This document shows, in pieces, positions 1-10,240 of a DNA stretch of 64,000 nt. Numbering within the stretch: the stretch's first letter is position 1; every line of letters begins with the position of its first letter. Below the pieces are notes generated by a model. The model saw only the letters and a list, made by a program, of their open reading frames with translations. It did no database searches and was not told the origin of the DNA. Source of the DNA: Rhodohalobacter sulfatireducens (GTDB lineage Bacteria > Bacteroidota > Rhodothermia > Balneolales > Balneolaceae); NCBI RefSeq assembly GCF_022012475.1, contig NZ_JAKLWS010000019.1:19705-83704 (forward strand), given 5' to 3'. Made by a program: the position numbers and the translations under genes.

Positions 1-1099
1 TTGCTAGAATACTGCGCTCTTCACTTTTATCATCGGTGGTTCGACCCATTACATATCCATAATGATTGAGCTGATCGATTTCATCACAAATTACTTTTAC
101 GATCGCGCCTATCGGGATAAAAAGAATCATTCCGGAAAGCCCCCAAATTTGTGCTCCAACTACAAGCAATAGCAACGTTACGAGTGCATTCATACTCACC
201 TGGCTTCCCACAATTACGGGAGTAATCAGGTTTCCTTCAAACAACTGAATCACATAAAACCCAAGCAGAATAATAAGCGGATAGAACAAGGAATCCATTG
301 TAATCAAGGCATATAAAATGGGTAATATCGACCCGAAAAGCGGACCTATAAACGGTATGATGTTCATCATCCCGGCAAATACCCCGAAAAATATGGCGTG
401 ATCAACTCCAATTACTGACAACAAAATTGAATAGAGAACTGACAGAATACCAATTACGATCAACACACCGGTGATGTAATTTTGAACCGTCGATTTTACA
501 TTGGCTATAATCGTGGTCACTTTTTTCTCCTGGTTAGAATCACCTTGCCCAAACGCTTTCAGAAGAAATTTTTTCAGAATATCTCTCAGGAGAAGAATCA
601 GGAATACAAAAATCGGAACCAACAATATTGATGTAAGTGTGGATGCCGCACCTCCAATCTGCTGGGTGATTGATCCTACATTTTCCCTCACAAAATTGAT
701 CAAAGTTTGAGTTACCTGGTCCAAGCGAATACTCTCAATAGCAAAATAATCTCCCAGAAACTGGTTCACTGTTCCCGTCATTTCGTTCAAACGTTCAACA
801 AACATATCGGCATCTTGAGCAAAATCCGTCATCTGTGAATAGAAAAAGAACAAAATGGTTGAAAAGAAGATAATCCCAAAAAGAATCGCACCGAAGGATG
901 ACAAGACTCTTGGTATTTTAAACCGCTCAAGCAATTGGCTCACAGGATGCAACAGAATCGCAAAGAAGATGGAAAACAGTATCGGTACAATAACCGATTT
1001 TGCATTAACCATGACATAAACAGTTAAAACAGCTGCCGCTAAACCATAAACATATTTCACATACCAGGTAGTCTCAGAACTCATATCTCTTTTATTCAT
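1..1099 (-). CDS. AI-2E family transporter (PerM/YdiK-like), C-terminus cut by window edge
   Basis: The reading frame is open from an ATG at 1099 down to base 1, so only the C-terminal end is missing. The N-terminus reads MNKRDMSSETTWYVKYVYGL, followed by two hydrophobic helices, a soluble stretch (roughly residues 65-150), then a run of helices containing the family's GMMNIIPFIGPLFGSILP signature around residue 240. This domain order is typical of the AI-2E/PerM exporter family, about 340-370 residues long, whose members export small molecules or act as Na+/H+ antiporters; the name does not prove autoinducer transport. An alternative ATG lies at 1084. It is followed downstream on the other side by the terminator of the purF-engB-serA operon, so it is a separate transcription unit. 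Substrate cannot be told from sequence. Confidence 0.85.
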   Translation of the reverse strand, partial: MNKRDMSSETTWYVKYVYGLAAAVLTVYVMVNAKSVIVPILFSIFFAILLHPVSQLLERFKIPRVLSSFGAILFGIIFFSTILFFFYSQMTDFAQDADMFVERLNEMTGTVNQFLGDYFAIESIRLDQVTQTLINFVRENVGSITQQIGGAASTLTSILLVPIFVFLILLLRDILKKFLLKAFGQGDSNQEKKVTTIIANVKSTVQNYITGVLIVIGILSVLYSILLSVIGVDHAIFFGVFAGMMNIIPFIGPLFGSILPILYALITMDSLFYPLIILLGFYVIQLFEGNLITPVIVGSQVSMNALVTLLLLVVGAQIWGLSGMILFIPIGAIVKVICDEIDQLNHYGYVMGRTTDDKSEERSILA

Positions 1100-1257
1100 A
1101 TTCCCTAAGAAGAAATAACTCTTTGTAAACTGATGGTTAATCTACATTAATTCCTTTTATTGATCTCCACAATATGTAGAAAAAAGTTTACAGTGTGAAA
1201 AAGGAACTTGCCAAAATATCCAAACTGAAACCTCATTTTACCAAACCATGAGACAAT

Positions 1258-1294
1258 AAAAAAGCCGGTTCAATTTTTAAAATCGAACCGGCTC
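1258..1294 (-). terminator. Intrinsic terminator of the purF-engB-serA operon
   Basis: Read on the minus strand, AGCCGGTTC (1293-1285) pairs perfectly with GAACCGGCT (1271-1263) around a 13-base AT-rich loop and is followed at once by six T. It lies about 35 bases after the serA stop, where an operon terminator is expected. Confidence 0.9.
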
Positions 1295-1327
1295 ATAATT
1301 TGTATAACTTTGAAGAGTGTTTAAATA

Positions 1328-2917
1328 TCAGCTCAACGAGATATATTTGACGTTACTCACACCATCTAATTTGTAGATACTGTCGAGTTCTTCATTGTTA
1401 AGCTGCCTGTCTACAATTACGGCAGTGATGGCATTTGAACCCTTTCCTTCACGTCCGAGGCTCAACGCACCTATGTTGATATCCTGCTTGGCAAGTGTGC
1501 TTGATACTGCTGCCAACATACCAGGCTTATCCAGGTTTTGGTACATCAGGATATCACCTTCAAGACGCAATTCAATTCCAAATCCGTCAATCTCAACGAT
1601 TCGATAATCACCGGGACCGAATACGGCGGCAGAGATCTGCTTGTATTCAGAGCTGTCACCAAGTTTGATGGTGATCAGATCGTTGTAGTTTTTGTCGTCG
1701 CTTTTATTTGTCTCGCTGAGTTTAAAGCCGCGCTCAAGCGCATAATGACGAGCATTAATTAAGTTCACTGATTCACTCACGTATTGGGAAAGCATCCCTT
1801 TAAGAATTGCATCGGTCAACACTTCAGAATACTTGGTGCAAATTCCGGTATATTCAAACGAAAAGTTATTGGCATTATCCGGCATGATTTGCCCGGAAAC
1901 CTTGCCAAGTTTTTCAGCGAGCTCCACATATGGCTGAACTTCATCGTTGGTAAGAAGTGAAATAGACTTACTGTTCAAGCTGCCTTTATAATTTTTATTT
2001 TCAAGCGCATCAGAAATTTGCGACGCAATTTGAACGGCCACTTTCTCCTGCGCTTCCTCGGTAGATGCACCCAAGTGTGGCGTACAAATAATGGAGGGAT
2101 TCTTAAGCGTTTCATATAACTCTTTGGTAGGTGGCTCAGTTGTGTAAACATCCAAAGCAGCGCCGGCTACTATTCCTTTTTCAATCAAAGGAACCAGGTC
2201 TTCCTCTTTATAAATTCCACCACGTGCACAGTTTACAAGTCGGATCCCGGGCTTCAATTTATCGGCTACATCAAGAGAGATCATGTTCTTGGTTTTCTCC
2301 GTCAGAGGAGTGTGGACGGTCAAAAAGTCCGATCGCCCCAGAAGGTCATCCAATTCAACCAGTTCAACACCAATCTCTTTCGCATGATCTTGAGTGGTAA
2401 ATGGGTCATAAGCAAGCAGATCCATTCCAAATTGCTTCATTCGAAGAGCTACTTCCGTTCCGATTTTCCCAAGACCTACAATTCCGAGGGTCTTGCTGTG
2501 AACTTCAGTTCCCATAAATTTCTTCCGATCCCATCCACCGCTTTTCACGCGATCCACAGATTGGGGGATATTTCGTGCAAGAGCAATGATCATTCCACAC
2601 GTGTGCTCTGCTGTAGAAATTGTATTTCCATCGGGTGTATTCATCACCAACACACCTTTCGATGTGGCAGCAGGTATGTCAATATTGTCTACGCCCACAC
2701 CGGCACGGCCAATAATCCTAAGGTTTTCGGCATGACTCAAGAGCTCTTCATCAACAGTGGTGCCACTCCGTAAAACGATGGCTTCGTATTTGCCAATAAT
2801 TTTTTTTAGTTCATCCAGCTCTATTTTTGGCCGCTGGTCAGCATGAATATTTCGTTCTTTAAAAACCTCGGCGCAAACGGGATCTACGTTATCAAGAAGT
2901 AAAACGTTTAGTGACAT
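1328..2917 (-). CDS. serA: D-3-phosphoglycerate dehydrogenase
   Basis: Catalyses NAD-dependent oxidation of 3-phosphoglycerate to 3-phosphohydroxypyruvate, the first step of serine synthesis, in the cytoplasm. The 529 residues match the long type of PGDH: substrate and nucleotide domains, an allosteric substrate-binding (ASB) domain (about 315-450) and a C-terminal ACT domain (about 455-529). Visible landmarks are GLGKIG at 148-153 for NAD binding, Arg232 in the CARGG motif, Glu261 in the TTEPP motif and His281 in the TPHLGAS motif, which make up the catalytic set. The ACT domain suggests feedback by serine, though not every long-form enzyme is serine-sensitive. It is last in a minus-strand operon, 20 bases after engB, and ends at a strong terminator. 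Confidence 0.97.
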   Translation of the reverse strand: MSLNVLLLDNVDPVCAEVFKERNIHADQRPKIELDELKKIIGKYEAIVLRSGTTVDEELLSHAENLRIIGRAGVGVDNIDIPAATSKGVLVMNTPDGNTISTAEHTCGMIIALARNIPQSVDRVKSGGWDRKKFMGTEVHSKTLGIVGLGKIGTEVALRMKQFGMDLLAYDPFTTQDHAKEIGVELVELDDLLGRSDFLTVHTPLTEKTKNMISLDVADKLKPGIRLVNCARGGIYKEEDLVPLIEKGIVAGAALDVYTTEPPTKELYETLKNPSIICTPHLGASTEEAQEKVAVQIASQISDALENKNYKGSLNSKSISLLTNDEVQPYVELAEKLGKVSGQIMPDNANNFSFEYTGICTKYSEVLTDAILKGMLSQYVSESVNLINARHYALERGFKLSETNKSDDKNYNDLITIKLGDSSEYKQISAAVFGPGDYRIVEIDGFGIELRLEGDILMYQNLDKPGMLAAVSSTLAKQDINIGALSLGREGKGSNAITAVIVDRQLNNEELDSIYKLDGVSNVKYISLS

Positions 2918-2937
2918 ATTATCTGTTTCGAATATAT

Positions 2938-3534
2938 TTATTTATAGTTGATAAATTCTAAAATGAGTGATTGAAGATCTTTTATCCCCCTGCCTGAATC
3001 AGATGAGGTAACAATAATTGGTGCCTCAATATTCATTTTTTCAAGAATTTTTTTTACGGTTTGTTTAGATGCAGCCAATTTATTGCCTGATAGTTTATCT
3101 GACTTGGTTAATACCACGCTAAATGGTTTCCGGTTCGAAGCCATCCAGTAAAAAAAATCTTCGTCAAGCCGGGTGGGATCATGTCTGGCGTCCACCAAAT
3201 GAAGTATCAGGTTTAGTGTTTTTCGCTGATACAGATACTGTTTGATATCCTTCCCCCAACGCTTGCGCTCCTTCTCGGGTACTTTGGCAAATCCAAACCC
3301 AGGAAGATCCACAATATAAAACTTTTGATCGATGTTATAGTAATTCATTTGCTGGGTTTTTCCCGGAGTATTACTGGTTCGGGCAAGCCGTTTTCTATTC
3401 ACCAGTGAATTAATCAGGGAAGATTTTCCAACGTTTGACCGCCCCGCAAAACAGACTTCGGGAAGATCTTCGGGGGGACAATCAGCCAGGGAAGGGGCAC
3501 TCGTTACGAATGTAGACGTATTAAATGCCATCAA
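2938..3534 (-). CDS. engB: Ribosome biogenesis GTPase EngB/YsxC
   Basis: A 198-residue TRAFAC-class GTPase needed for assembly of the large ribosomal subunit. The G1 loop GRSNVGKSS is at about 32-40, G3 DLPGFGFAKV near 77-86 and G4 LTKSD near 144-148, with the family's typical length and no extra domains. Its start overlaps the purF stop by four bases (ATGA), so it is probably translated by coupling to purF. Pairing of purF, engB and serA in one transcript links purine, serine and ribosome production, all growth-rate-related; this is inference from the gene order only. Confidence 0.95.
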   Translation of the reverse strand: MMAFNTSTFVTSAPSLADCPPEDLPEVCFAGRSNVGKSSLINSLVNRKRLARTSNTPGKTQQMNYYNIDQKFYIVDLPGFGFAKVPEKERKRWGKDIKQYLYQRKTLNLILHLVDARHDPTRLDEDFFYWMASNRKPFSVVLTKSDKLSGNKLAASKQTVKKILEKMNIEAPIIVTSSDSGRGIKDLQSLILEFINYK

Positions 3535-5033
3535 ACAATTTCGTTTTCTTCTTTTTCAACACCGAAATTAACCGGAACCGGGTAATCTCCCGTAAAACAG
3601 GCCGTACAGTACGAATGATGAGAATCGTTGGCCTCTTTCACAGCACTGACCAAACCTTCAGGTGAGAGGTATCGAAGGCTGTCAACACCAATCTCTTTGG
3701 CAATCGCCTCTGTATTCCCATTGAATTTATTGGCAATCAGTTCATCAGGGTCGGGAAAATCCATTCCGTAAAAACAGGGGTGCGTAATGGGCGGAGAGCT
3801 CACCAAAAAATGTACTTCTTTTGGGTTTGCTTCCCGAATCATATCCACAAGGTACCTTGAAGTGGTTCCACGTACGATAGAATCGTCTACAATAATAACG
3901 GATCTGCCTTCCAATACACCCCGAACCGGGTTAAATTTTGTTCGAACTTTTTGATCTCTTTGTTTTTGTCCCGGTGATATAAAAGTTCTGCCTACATAAT
4001 GATTTCGGATCAGGCCGATATCGTACTTACAATCGTAGCCGTTTTTTTGGCTTTCATGGGCGTATCCTATAGCAGCGGTGTTACTCGAGTCGGGTACGGA
4101 AATAACAATGGGTCGATTCTCTCCACTAACATAGTTGATCACCTGATCCATTGGATGCTCTTTTGCAAGTTGCTTTCCAAGATTGCGGCGAATTTTGTCA
4201 ACATTCTCCCCAAAAATTTTACTATCCGGGCGAGAAAAATACACATATTCAAAAATACACTGGCTTGAACCGGTTCCGGGTTTGGGTTCTAAATAGAACG
4301 ATTTAGGCTCGTGGTTTACATCCGCCTCCCGATCGATAATTAAAATCTCACCGGGTTCAATATCACGAATGTACTCAGCTCCAATGATATCGAATGCACA
4401 AGTTTCACTGGCTACGGTATATGAGTCATCAATCATTCCAAGAGCAAGTGGACGAAACCCGTTTGGGTCGCGTACAGCTATCAACTGTTCGTCTGTCAAA
4501 ATCATCAAGCAATATGCCCCCTCAATTTGATTGAGAGCATCAAGCACCTGGTCTACAACGGTTTCTTTTTGGCTGTGTGAGATTAGGTGAAGGATCAACT
4601 CAGTATCTGATGTACTTTGAAAAAGAACTCCTTCATCTCTGAAGCGCTCCCTGAGTTCTCTTGCATTCGTCAAGTTTCCATTGTGACCAATAGCGAGATT
4701 GCCATTCCTGTAATGAACCCGGAATGGTTGAATATTTGCCGGATTTTTAGAGGATCCGGATGTTGAATATCGATTGTGCCCGATTGCAGAACGGCCAATC
4801 AGCTCTTTTTTGAAAACTTTGGAATCGTCAAATACAGATAAGACAAGACCAAAATCTTTGTGCATGGGCATTACATACCGCCCTTTGTTAATATCATAGT
4901 AGGATGTAACAATTCCGGCTGATTCTTGCCCGCGGTGTTGCAAAGCATGCAACCCGTAATAGGTGAGGATTGCGGCTTCGGGGTGGTTATAAACTCCAAA
5001 TATCCCGCAATAGTCGTGGGGTTTATCGGTCAT
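3531..5033 (-). CDS. purF: Amidophosphoribosyltransferase
   Basis: Commits PRPP to purine synthesis by replacing pyrophosphate with ammonia from glutamine, giving 5-phosphoribosylamine. Residues 1-8 look like a short propeptide, with Cys9 (CGIFGV) as the N-terminal nucleophile after cleavage. The glutaminase domain fills about 9-240 and the phosphoribosyltransferase domain the rest, with the PRPP loop VIIVDDSIVRGTTS near residue 380. Cysteines in SSQCIFEY, THPCFYG and the C-terminal CTAC (Cys476 and Cys479) sit where Bacillus-type enzymes bind an [4Fe-4S] cluster, so this is the iron-sulfur, propeptide-processed form rather than the E. coli form. It is the first gene of the operon. Confidence 0.97.
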   Translation of the reverse strand: MTDKPHDYCGIFGVYNHPEAAILTYYGLHALQHRGQESAGIVTSYYDINKGRYVMPMHKDFGLVLSVFDDSKVFKKELIGRSAIGHNRYSTSGSSKNPANIQPFRVHYRNGNLAIGHNGNLTNARELRERFRDEGVLFQSTSDTELILHLISHSQKETVVDQVLDALNQIEGAYCLMILTDEQLIAVRDPNGFRPLALGMIDDSYTVASETCAFDIIGAEYIRDIEPGEILIIDREADVNHEPKSFYLEPKPGTGSSQCIFEYVYFSRPDSKIFGENVDKIRRNLGKQLAKEHPMDQVINYVSGENRPIVISVPDSSNTAAIGYAHESQKNGYDCKYDIGLIRNHYVGRTFISPGQKQRDQKVRTKFNPVRGVLEGRSVIIVDDSIVRGTTSRYLVDMIREANPKEVHFLVSSPPITHPCFYGMDFPDPDELIANKFNGNTEAIAKEIGVDSLRYLSPEGLVSAVKEANDSHHSYCTACFTGDYPVPVNFGVEKEENEIV

Positions 5034-5300
5034 TTTTGGATAGCGATAATCAAAGATTAAATCGTAAAGAGGAAGATATGGAAAAGTGTTTTAAATTACA
5101 GACTCTAATTCCTTCTTTTACAAATGGAATTGAACGATTGGCAAGAATCATTAATCTATTTCGTTTATTTTAAACCGTAGCGAATTTTGGTGTCTTATGA
5201 ATGGTTTAAATAAGCGTGATTATCTGTCTTCAGTAATGTCAGTGTAGCGGTGATTTAAATCATAAAAAATATACCATTAAAATATTCGTAATTTAATTTT

Positions 5301-5759
5301 ATGAATAAAAAAAGAATTATCACCTACACTCAATACCTGTTCCGCTTTATCCTCGGCGGTTTATTGGTATTTGCCGGAATCCTCAAAATGCAGGACAATT
5401 CAGCCCTGTTTGAATCAGTAGCCTACATAACTTGGCTGCCACTCGGTTTAAAATCTCTTGTGATTGATCTTCTGCCCTATATTGAAGTAATCATTGGTGG
5501 GTTGCTGGCATTCAGCTTGTTTTCAAAATATGTAGATCCGATTGCCACAAGTATCTATCTCGTTTTCTTTATTTTTGCAGTTTATGGGCTCGGTCAGGGC
5601 TTGGAAGGGGATTGTGGCTGCTTTGGTGATTTGGGTGAATCTTCGCTCATTGGAAGTTTGCTTAGCAGCCAGTTCGGCTGGAAAATGGTAATCCGCAATG
5701 GATTTTTTGTACTGATGGCTGGTCTTCTATTTTGGAGGCCTTCGTATAATAATGGTTAA
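5301..5759 (+). CDS. MauE/DoxX-like integral membrane protein
   Basis: A 152-residue protein with four predicted membrane helices (about 10-28, 48-68, 75-95 and 128-146). The motif EGDCGCFGD at about 103-111, with paired cysteines after the third helix, is the hallmark of the MauE-like branch of the DoxX superfamily. MauE-type proteins are linked to disulfide or redox handling for periplasmic proteins; relatives occur widely in Bacteroidota without a known partner. Here it stands alone, 267 bases from purF and convergent with the tricorn protease, so context gives no function. Confidence 0.75.
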   Translation: MNKKRIITYTQYLFRFILGGLLVFAGILKMQDNSALFESVAYITWLPLGLKSLVIDLLPYIEVIIGGLLAFSLFSKYVDPIATSIYLVFFIFAVYGLGQGLEGDCGCFGDLGESSLIGSLLSSQFGWKMVIRNGFFVLMAGLLFWRPSYNNG

Positions 5760-5833
5760 AAACCATAGTGATACTCCGCGCCCCAGCGGTTCATTATTAC
5801 CGCCAAGAACACTGAGATCTATTCTAAATTTTA

Positions 5834-8800
5834 TTAGTTATTTCCGGACCTGTCTTCGTATGCCGGACGCTCAGGTTTAGTATATGAATCCGGGTTTTCC
5901 TCCATCAATCGAAGTGTCTCTTCAATAGCTCGTTCCAACTGAGGATCCGTACCGTTGGCGAGTTGAGTTGGATCGTCAACCACCTGGATATCCGGTTGAA
6001 CGCCACCTCCTTCAGGGAACCACTCACCATCAGGATAATACATTCTGAATGTCGGCACTGTCACCTGTCCTCCATCTACTAAAGAGGGTGAACCTGAAAT
6101 TCCAATTAAGCCGCCCCAGGTCGTTGTACCGATCAGTGGCCCTAAACCGGTTTCCTTGAAATATGCCGGAAACGCATCCCCACCGGAACCGCTCCATCCG
6201 TTAATCAGCATCACTTTAGGCCCAAAGTGAGCAACGGGCGACCATTTCCAGTCTTTGCCGTCACGAACAGCCCAATATGCCAATTCGGGACGATTCAATA
6301 ATTCAATAAACCTGTCGGGAATCTGTCCTCCGCTGTTGAAACGCTCATCAATAATAAGGGCATCTTTTTCGTGCTGTGCCATGAACTGTCGTACTAATTC
6401 ATTTTGAGCATCAATGCCTGTACTTCTAACATAGATATATCCAACTCGTCCGTCTGTGGCTTCCTCTACCCTTTTTCGATTCGATTCCATCCACGCAAGA
6501 TGTCGAAGTCTTGTTTCATTGCTCATTGTCTCCACGACAACTTTTCTGGCACCGTCTATGTCAGGCGAATCATTCACAGTTAATTCAACTGTTTTACCGG
6601 CCAGTCCCTGGAATGCCGCATAAGGATCTCCATTTGGATCCAACCGCTCTCCGTTCACAGCTAATATGTAGTCACCTTCTGATACCTCTACACCGGGCAT
6701 ATCGAGAGGTGACCGAACTTCATTATCCCATTGGGCACCCTCTATGATATTTTCAACGCGATACGCACCATTTTCAAGTGACCAATCTATTCCAAGTAAT
6801 CCCACACCGCGCGTTTCGGCACTTTCAACATCTCCACCTCCACGATATGTGTGAGATGCATCCAGCTCTGCAATCATCTCACCGAGCACATAATTAACAT
6901 CTGTTCGAGTTACGGCATCATCCAGCATTGCTTGATACCTGTCTTTAATTTCATCCCAATCAACCCCGTGCAGGTTTGGATCGTAAAAGAAATCGCGGAC
7001 AAATCGCCAGGAGTCATCAAAAATTTGCTGCCACTCTATTTGTGGATCAACTGTCATAGAAAGTTCATTGGTTCGAAGCGGTGTTTCCACGGATTGTCCG
7101 GGCGCCAGGTCAATAATTCCAAACCGATTACCCGGCTGTGCAACTAGTACCTTGGTATCATCAGCTGATAATTGATATCCAAAAATTCCATCCATTACAG
7201 ACTGCTCTTCCCGCTCTTCCATATCGAAATAAGCGAGACTGGGTGCCTGGTCACCGGCACCTGTTCGTGGAAGTTTTAAATAAACAACTTTCCCCGAAAC
7301 TGCGCTTAGGGTTCCATAATTTCCGGCATCCACGGGAAGTTCAACCAAGCGATCTTCAAATCCGTCCAGGTCAATTACTACTTCCTCTGATTCTTCAGAT
7401 TCTTGCTCGTCATTTTCTCCGTTTGATTCTTCATCCGACTCCTCTTCATCTTCTTCGATTGGAACTTCATCGTTTTTTGGAGCAAGCGGCGAATCAACAT
7501 CTTCACGAAGCGGGATGGCTGCCACATTGGTTGAATTCGCATAGATCCAGGTGTTGTCCATATTACTGTACTGCGGACTAAATGTCCGGCTCGTCAACAG
7601 GTAGAGATAATTGTCATCAGGATCAAAAACCGGATTTCTATCATGATAGTACCCGGAAGTTACCTGGTGACGTTCGCTGTTTTCAGCATCAAACAGGAAA
7701 ATAGCGTTTTGCCTGTGATCGAGTCCCCTTGAATATGTAACCCATTTACTGTCGGATGACCAATCAGCGCTAAACGTTCGAAGTCCACCTTCGTACATCC
7801 AAAGACCTTGATCAATATCCGTAATCTCATCCGTCTCCATGTTGTACATGCGAATTCTCATTGAATTGTCAACAAATACCAGCTTTTCGCTGTCGGGTGA
7901 CCAGTGCAGGTAGTATTTAAATTTCTCATCCGTTGATGTGAGTGTTTGTTCCTCTCCGCTGCCTGCCTCATCCCGAATTGTTAGCTCATATTCTCCGGAT
8001 TGATCACTCCAGTAAGCCACATACTTACCATCGGGAGACCAGGCAGGATATCGTTCTGCTACACCCGATGTTTTCGTTAGGTTTAGAATGGGCCCATTTT
8101 CTGCCGGGACTGAAAAAATATCACCCCGAGCCTGGAATAGTACTCGTTCTCCTCCAGGGGAGATATAGGCATCCTGGATCATACTGCTTACATCTTCTGT
8201 TTGGGACTGAACCGTCAACTGATCCGTAATTACATCCACATTAATTTCTTCATATTCTTCTGATGCAAGATCCATCAAATAGAGCCTGCCGCCGGCTTCG
8301 AACGTCATGCTATTTGGTCCGATTGCGGGGAAATGGATATCAAAGTCGGTGAAATTCGTAACTTGTCGTGTGTCGCCAGTCTCATTGTTATAAGCCCAAA
8401 TATTGTATCTTTGATTTTCTCCCTGATCAGACAAAAAGTAAACAGTTTCACCATTCCACATCGGAAGTTCATCATTCGCAGGATTATCAGTTATGTTTTC
8501 CGATTCATACGATTCCAGATCGAATAACCAAATATCCGGTGCCATACCGCCCCGGTACCGTTTCCATGTTCTGTTAGACCTGGTTTTAGGCGTATAAGCG
8601 ATGGTATTTCCATCAGGCGAAATTGTACCAAATTCACCATACGGAACCGGCAATTTTTCGGCCATACCTCCCTCAGCTGATACTTTGTAGAACTGGCTAA
8701 ATCGTTGACGTCCGCTTTCTCTTGATGATGCAAAGAGTACAGATTCTCCATCAGGAAACCAATCCAAGACGCGCTCACCCATTGGGTGATGAGTTAGTCT

Positions 8801-9112
8801 TTTTGGAATTCCGCCTGTGGTTGGCACCACGTAAATATCGGTGTTGCCATCATAATTAGCGTTGAATGCAATCATAGAACCATCCGGAGAAAATCGCGGG
8901 AAAGATTCCGGTCCTTCAGCTGAGGTCAGCCGATTTGCAACACCCCCCTGTTTCGAAACGATCCAGATATCATCAGCGTAAGAAAAGGTGACATGAGTTT
9001 CGGATACATCCGGTTGCCGAAGCATGCGAGCATCGATTTGTGCCACGGCTTCTTGAATACTAAAAATTGTTGCTGCTGCAAGTAAACATAGAGAGAGAAT
9101 TATATTCTTCAT
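5834..9112 (-). CDS. Secreted tricorn-type protease (peptidase S41 with propeller and PDZ)
   Basis: A 1092-residue exported protease likely to degrade peptides in the periplasm. Residues 1-25 form a signal peptide ending AVAQ. Repeated PD40/WD40-like blades (for example FPRFSPDGSMIAF and YPAWSPDGKYVAY) run from about 30 to 700, followed by a core segment with the DASH motif, a PDZ domain near 780-870 and an S41 catalytic domain to the end. Ser976 in GSGGDAF is the expected nucleophile and the His in LDASHTYRGG matches the tricorn active-site histidine. A strongly acidic linker (about residues 555-585) made mostly of Glu, Asp and Ser sits between propeller regions and may be a flexible or metal-binding spacer. 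Tricorn homologues with signal peptides are common in Bacteroidota. An mscS gene ends 57 bases upstream on the same strand. Confidence 0.9.
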   Translation of the reverse strand: MKNIILSLCLLAAATIFSIQEAVAQIDARMLRQPDVSETHVTFSYADDIWIVSKQGGVANRLTSAEGPESFPRFSPDGSMIAFNANYDGNTDIYVVPTTGGIPKRLTHHPMGERVLDWFPDGESVLFASSRESGRQRFSQFYKVSAEGGMAEKLPVPYGEFGTISPDGNTIAYTPKTRSNRTWKRYRGGMAPDIWLFDLESYESENITDNPANDELPMWNGETVYFLSDQGENQRYNIWAYNNETGDTRQVTNFTDFDIHFPAIGPNSMTFEAGGRLYLMDLASEEYEEINVDVITDQLTVQSQTEDVSSMIQDAYISPGGERVLFQARGDIFSVPAENGPILNLTKTSGVAERYPAWSPDGKYVAYWSDQSGEYELTIRDEAGSGEEQTLTSTDEKFKYYLHWSPDSEKLVFVDNSMRIRMYNMETDEITDIDQGLWMYEGGLRTFSADWSSDSKWVTYSRGLDHRQNAIFLFDAENSERHQVTSGYYHDRNPVFDPDDNYLYLLTSRTFSPQYSNMDNTWIYANSTNVAAIPLREDVDSPLAPKNDEVPIEEDEEESDEESNGENDEQESEESEEVVIDLDGFEDRLVELPVDAGNYGTLSAVSGKVVYLKLPRTGAGDQAPSLAYFDMEEREEQSVMDGIFGYQLSADDTKVLVAQPGNRFGIIDLAPGQSVETPLRTNELSMTVDPQIEWQQIFDDSWRFVRDFFYDPNLHGVDWDEIKDRYQAMLDDAVTRTDVNYVLGEMIAELDASHTYRGGGDVESAETRGVGLLGIDWSLENGAYRVENIIEGAQWDNEVRSPLDMPGVEVSEGDYILAVNGERLDPNGDPYAAFQGLAGKTVELTVNDSPDIDGARKVVVETMSNETRLRHLAWMESNRKRVEEATDGRVGYIYVRSTGIDAQNELVRQFMAQHEKDALIIDERFNSGGQIPDRFIELLNRPELAYWAVRDGKDWKWSPVAHFGPKVMLINGWSGSGGDAFPAYFKETGLGPLIGTTTWGGLIGISGSPSLVDGGQVTVPTFRMYYPDGEWFPEGGGVQPDIQVVDDPTQLANGTDPQLERAIEETLRLMEENPDSYTKPERPAYEDRSGNN

Positions 9113-9169
9113 ACGTTCGCGTCTTTTGATTAATCTGATTTCTTAATATTTAATAATTTTATAATGTTG

Positions 9170-10051
9170 TTATGAATTTTCGCTGGATTCTTGTTGGTTT
9201 TGGAGCAAGACATCCACAGGCTTTAACTCAACTGTTGTAGAGACGTTAGAGCTCACTGTAAAGTTCTGATCGATTAACATTTTCCTGCAACTATTCATTG
9301 CATGTGTTCTAACTACCGACAGATCAGCCTCTTGATTTTTAGCTTTAATCCAGAAAAACACCTGGATATTCACAAAACTGGAATCAAAACCCTGGATTTG
9401 AACAGAGGCTTCCGGTGTTGACAAAACACCCTTTGTGGCCTTTGTAGTTTCAAGAAGAAGGTCAGCTGCTTTTTGCGAATCATCTGCATAGTCTATCCCA
9501 ACAACAAAATTACCACGCCTTAGTCCGTCAAGGGTATAGTTATGCAGAGGCCGGGTAAAAAGTTGTGCACTCGGCACAAAAACATCACAGCCTTCCGAAG
9601 TTCTTATATGTGTATGGCGCAATTGAATGCCTTTCACCTGGCCCCTGATCCCTTCCGTTTCAATTACATCATCGGTCGTAAATGGCCTGCTGAATGCCAG
9701 GAAAAAACCGGCCAGAAAATTCTCTCCAATATCTTTAAAGGCAAACCCGAGCATTACAGCCGTGAGACCCCCACCGGCTAAAAGACTTGCGGCCAGCGTC
9801 TGGTATCCAATCAGGTTCAGAAAAACCACAAAAGCTACAAAAACCCCAATAATCCGAATCAGTTTTCCAAAATAGTCGTGGTAGGTGTCTGGAATGGAAC
9901 TTTTCTTTAGGAAACTCACTGTACCCTTAGCAACCCATTTACCAATCGTGTAAACAATAATCGCTATAATTATGGCTATAATAAGTCTTGGCAGAAAAAC
10001 AATGAGGCGTTCATACTCATAAAGAAGAGCTTCTTGTATTGATTCAAACAT
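9170..10051 (-). CDS. MscS-family mechanosensitive channel
   Basis: A 293-residue inner-membrane channel that would release solutes on hypo-osmotic shock. Three helices are visible (about 15-37, 65-87 and 90-125). The last has the MscS pore-helix pattern, LAGGGLTAVMLGFAFKDIGE then NFLAGF, followed by the beta-rich cytoplasmic domain. Length is near E. coli MscS (286). Divergent from a second MscS gene at 10241, with which it shares a 189-base intergenic region; the two paralogues are only distantly alike. Confidence 0.9.
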   Translation of the reverse strand: MFESIQEALLYEYERLIVFLPRLIIAIIIAIIVYTIGKWVAKGTVSFLKKSSIPDTYHDYFGKLIRIIGVFVAFVVFLNLIGYQTLAASLLAGGGLTAVMLGFAFKDIGENFLAGFFLAFSRPFTTDDVIETEGIRGQVKGIQLRHTHIRTSEGCDVFVPSAQLFTRPLHNYTLDGLRRGNFVVGIDYADDSQKAADLLLETTKATKGVLSTPEASVQIQGFDSSFVNIQVFFWIKAKNQEADLSVVRTHAMNSCRKMLIDQNFTVSSNVSTTVELKPVDVLLQNQQESSENS

Positions 10052-10161
10052 TACATATCTATTTATTATAACAATATTGAGATTATAAACAGTATCTTCT
10101 GCTTTAGTGTTTTAAGAAAACTTCTCTCGCTATCAAAAATAGCTATTATTAAAAAACTTTT

Positions 10162-10176
10162 ACTATTTAAAATAGT
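10162..10176. promoter_or_regulatory. 15-base palindrome between divergent mscS genes
   Basis: ACTATTT-A-AAATAGT is a perfect 7+1+7 palindrome about 65 bases before the plus-strand mscS. It could be an operator or a promoter-overlapping site; no regulator gene is adjacent, and an AT-rich palindrome of this size can occur by chance. Confidence 0.3.
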
Positions 10177-10240
10177 GTAGACTGATACTGATAATAGAAA
10201 TCTACGCAAAATTTCAATCTACTTTAGATACATAAGATAG

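Noticed and set aside
5834..9112. Two separate genes, a propeller protein and an S41 peptidase
   Set aside because: One uninterrupted frame with the domain order of tricorn homologues.
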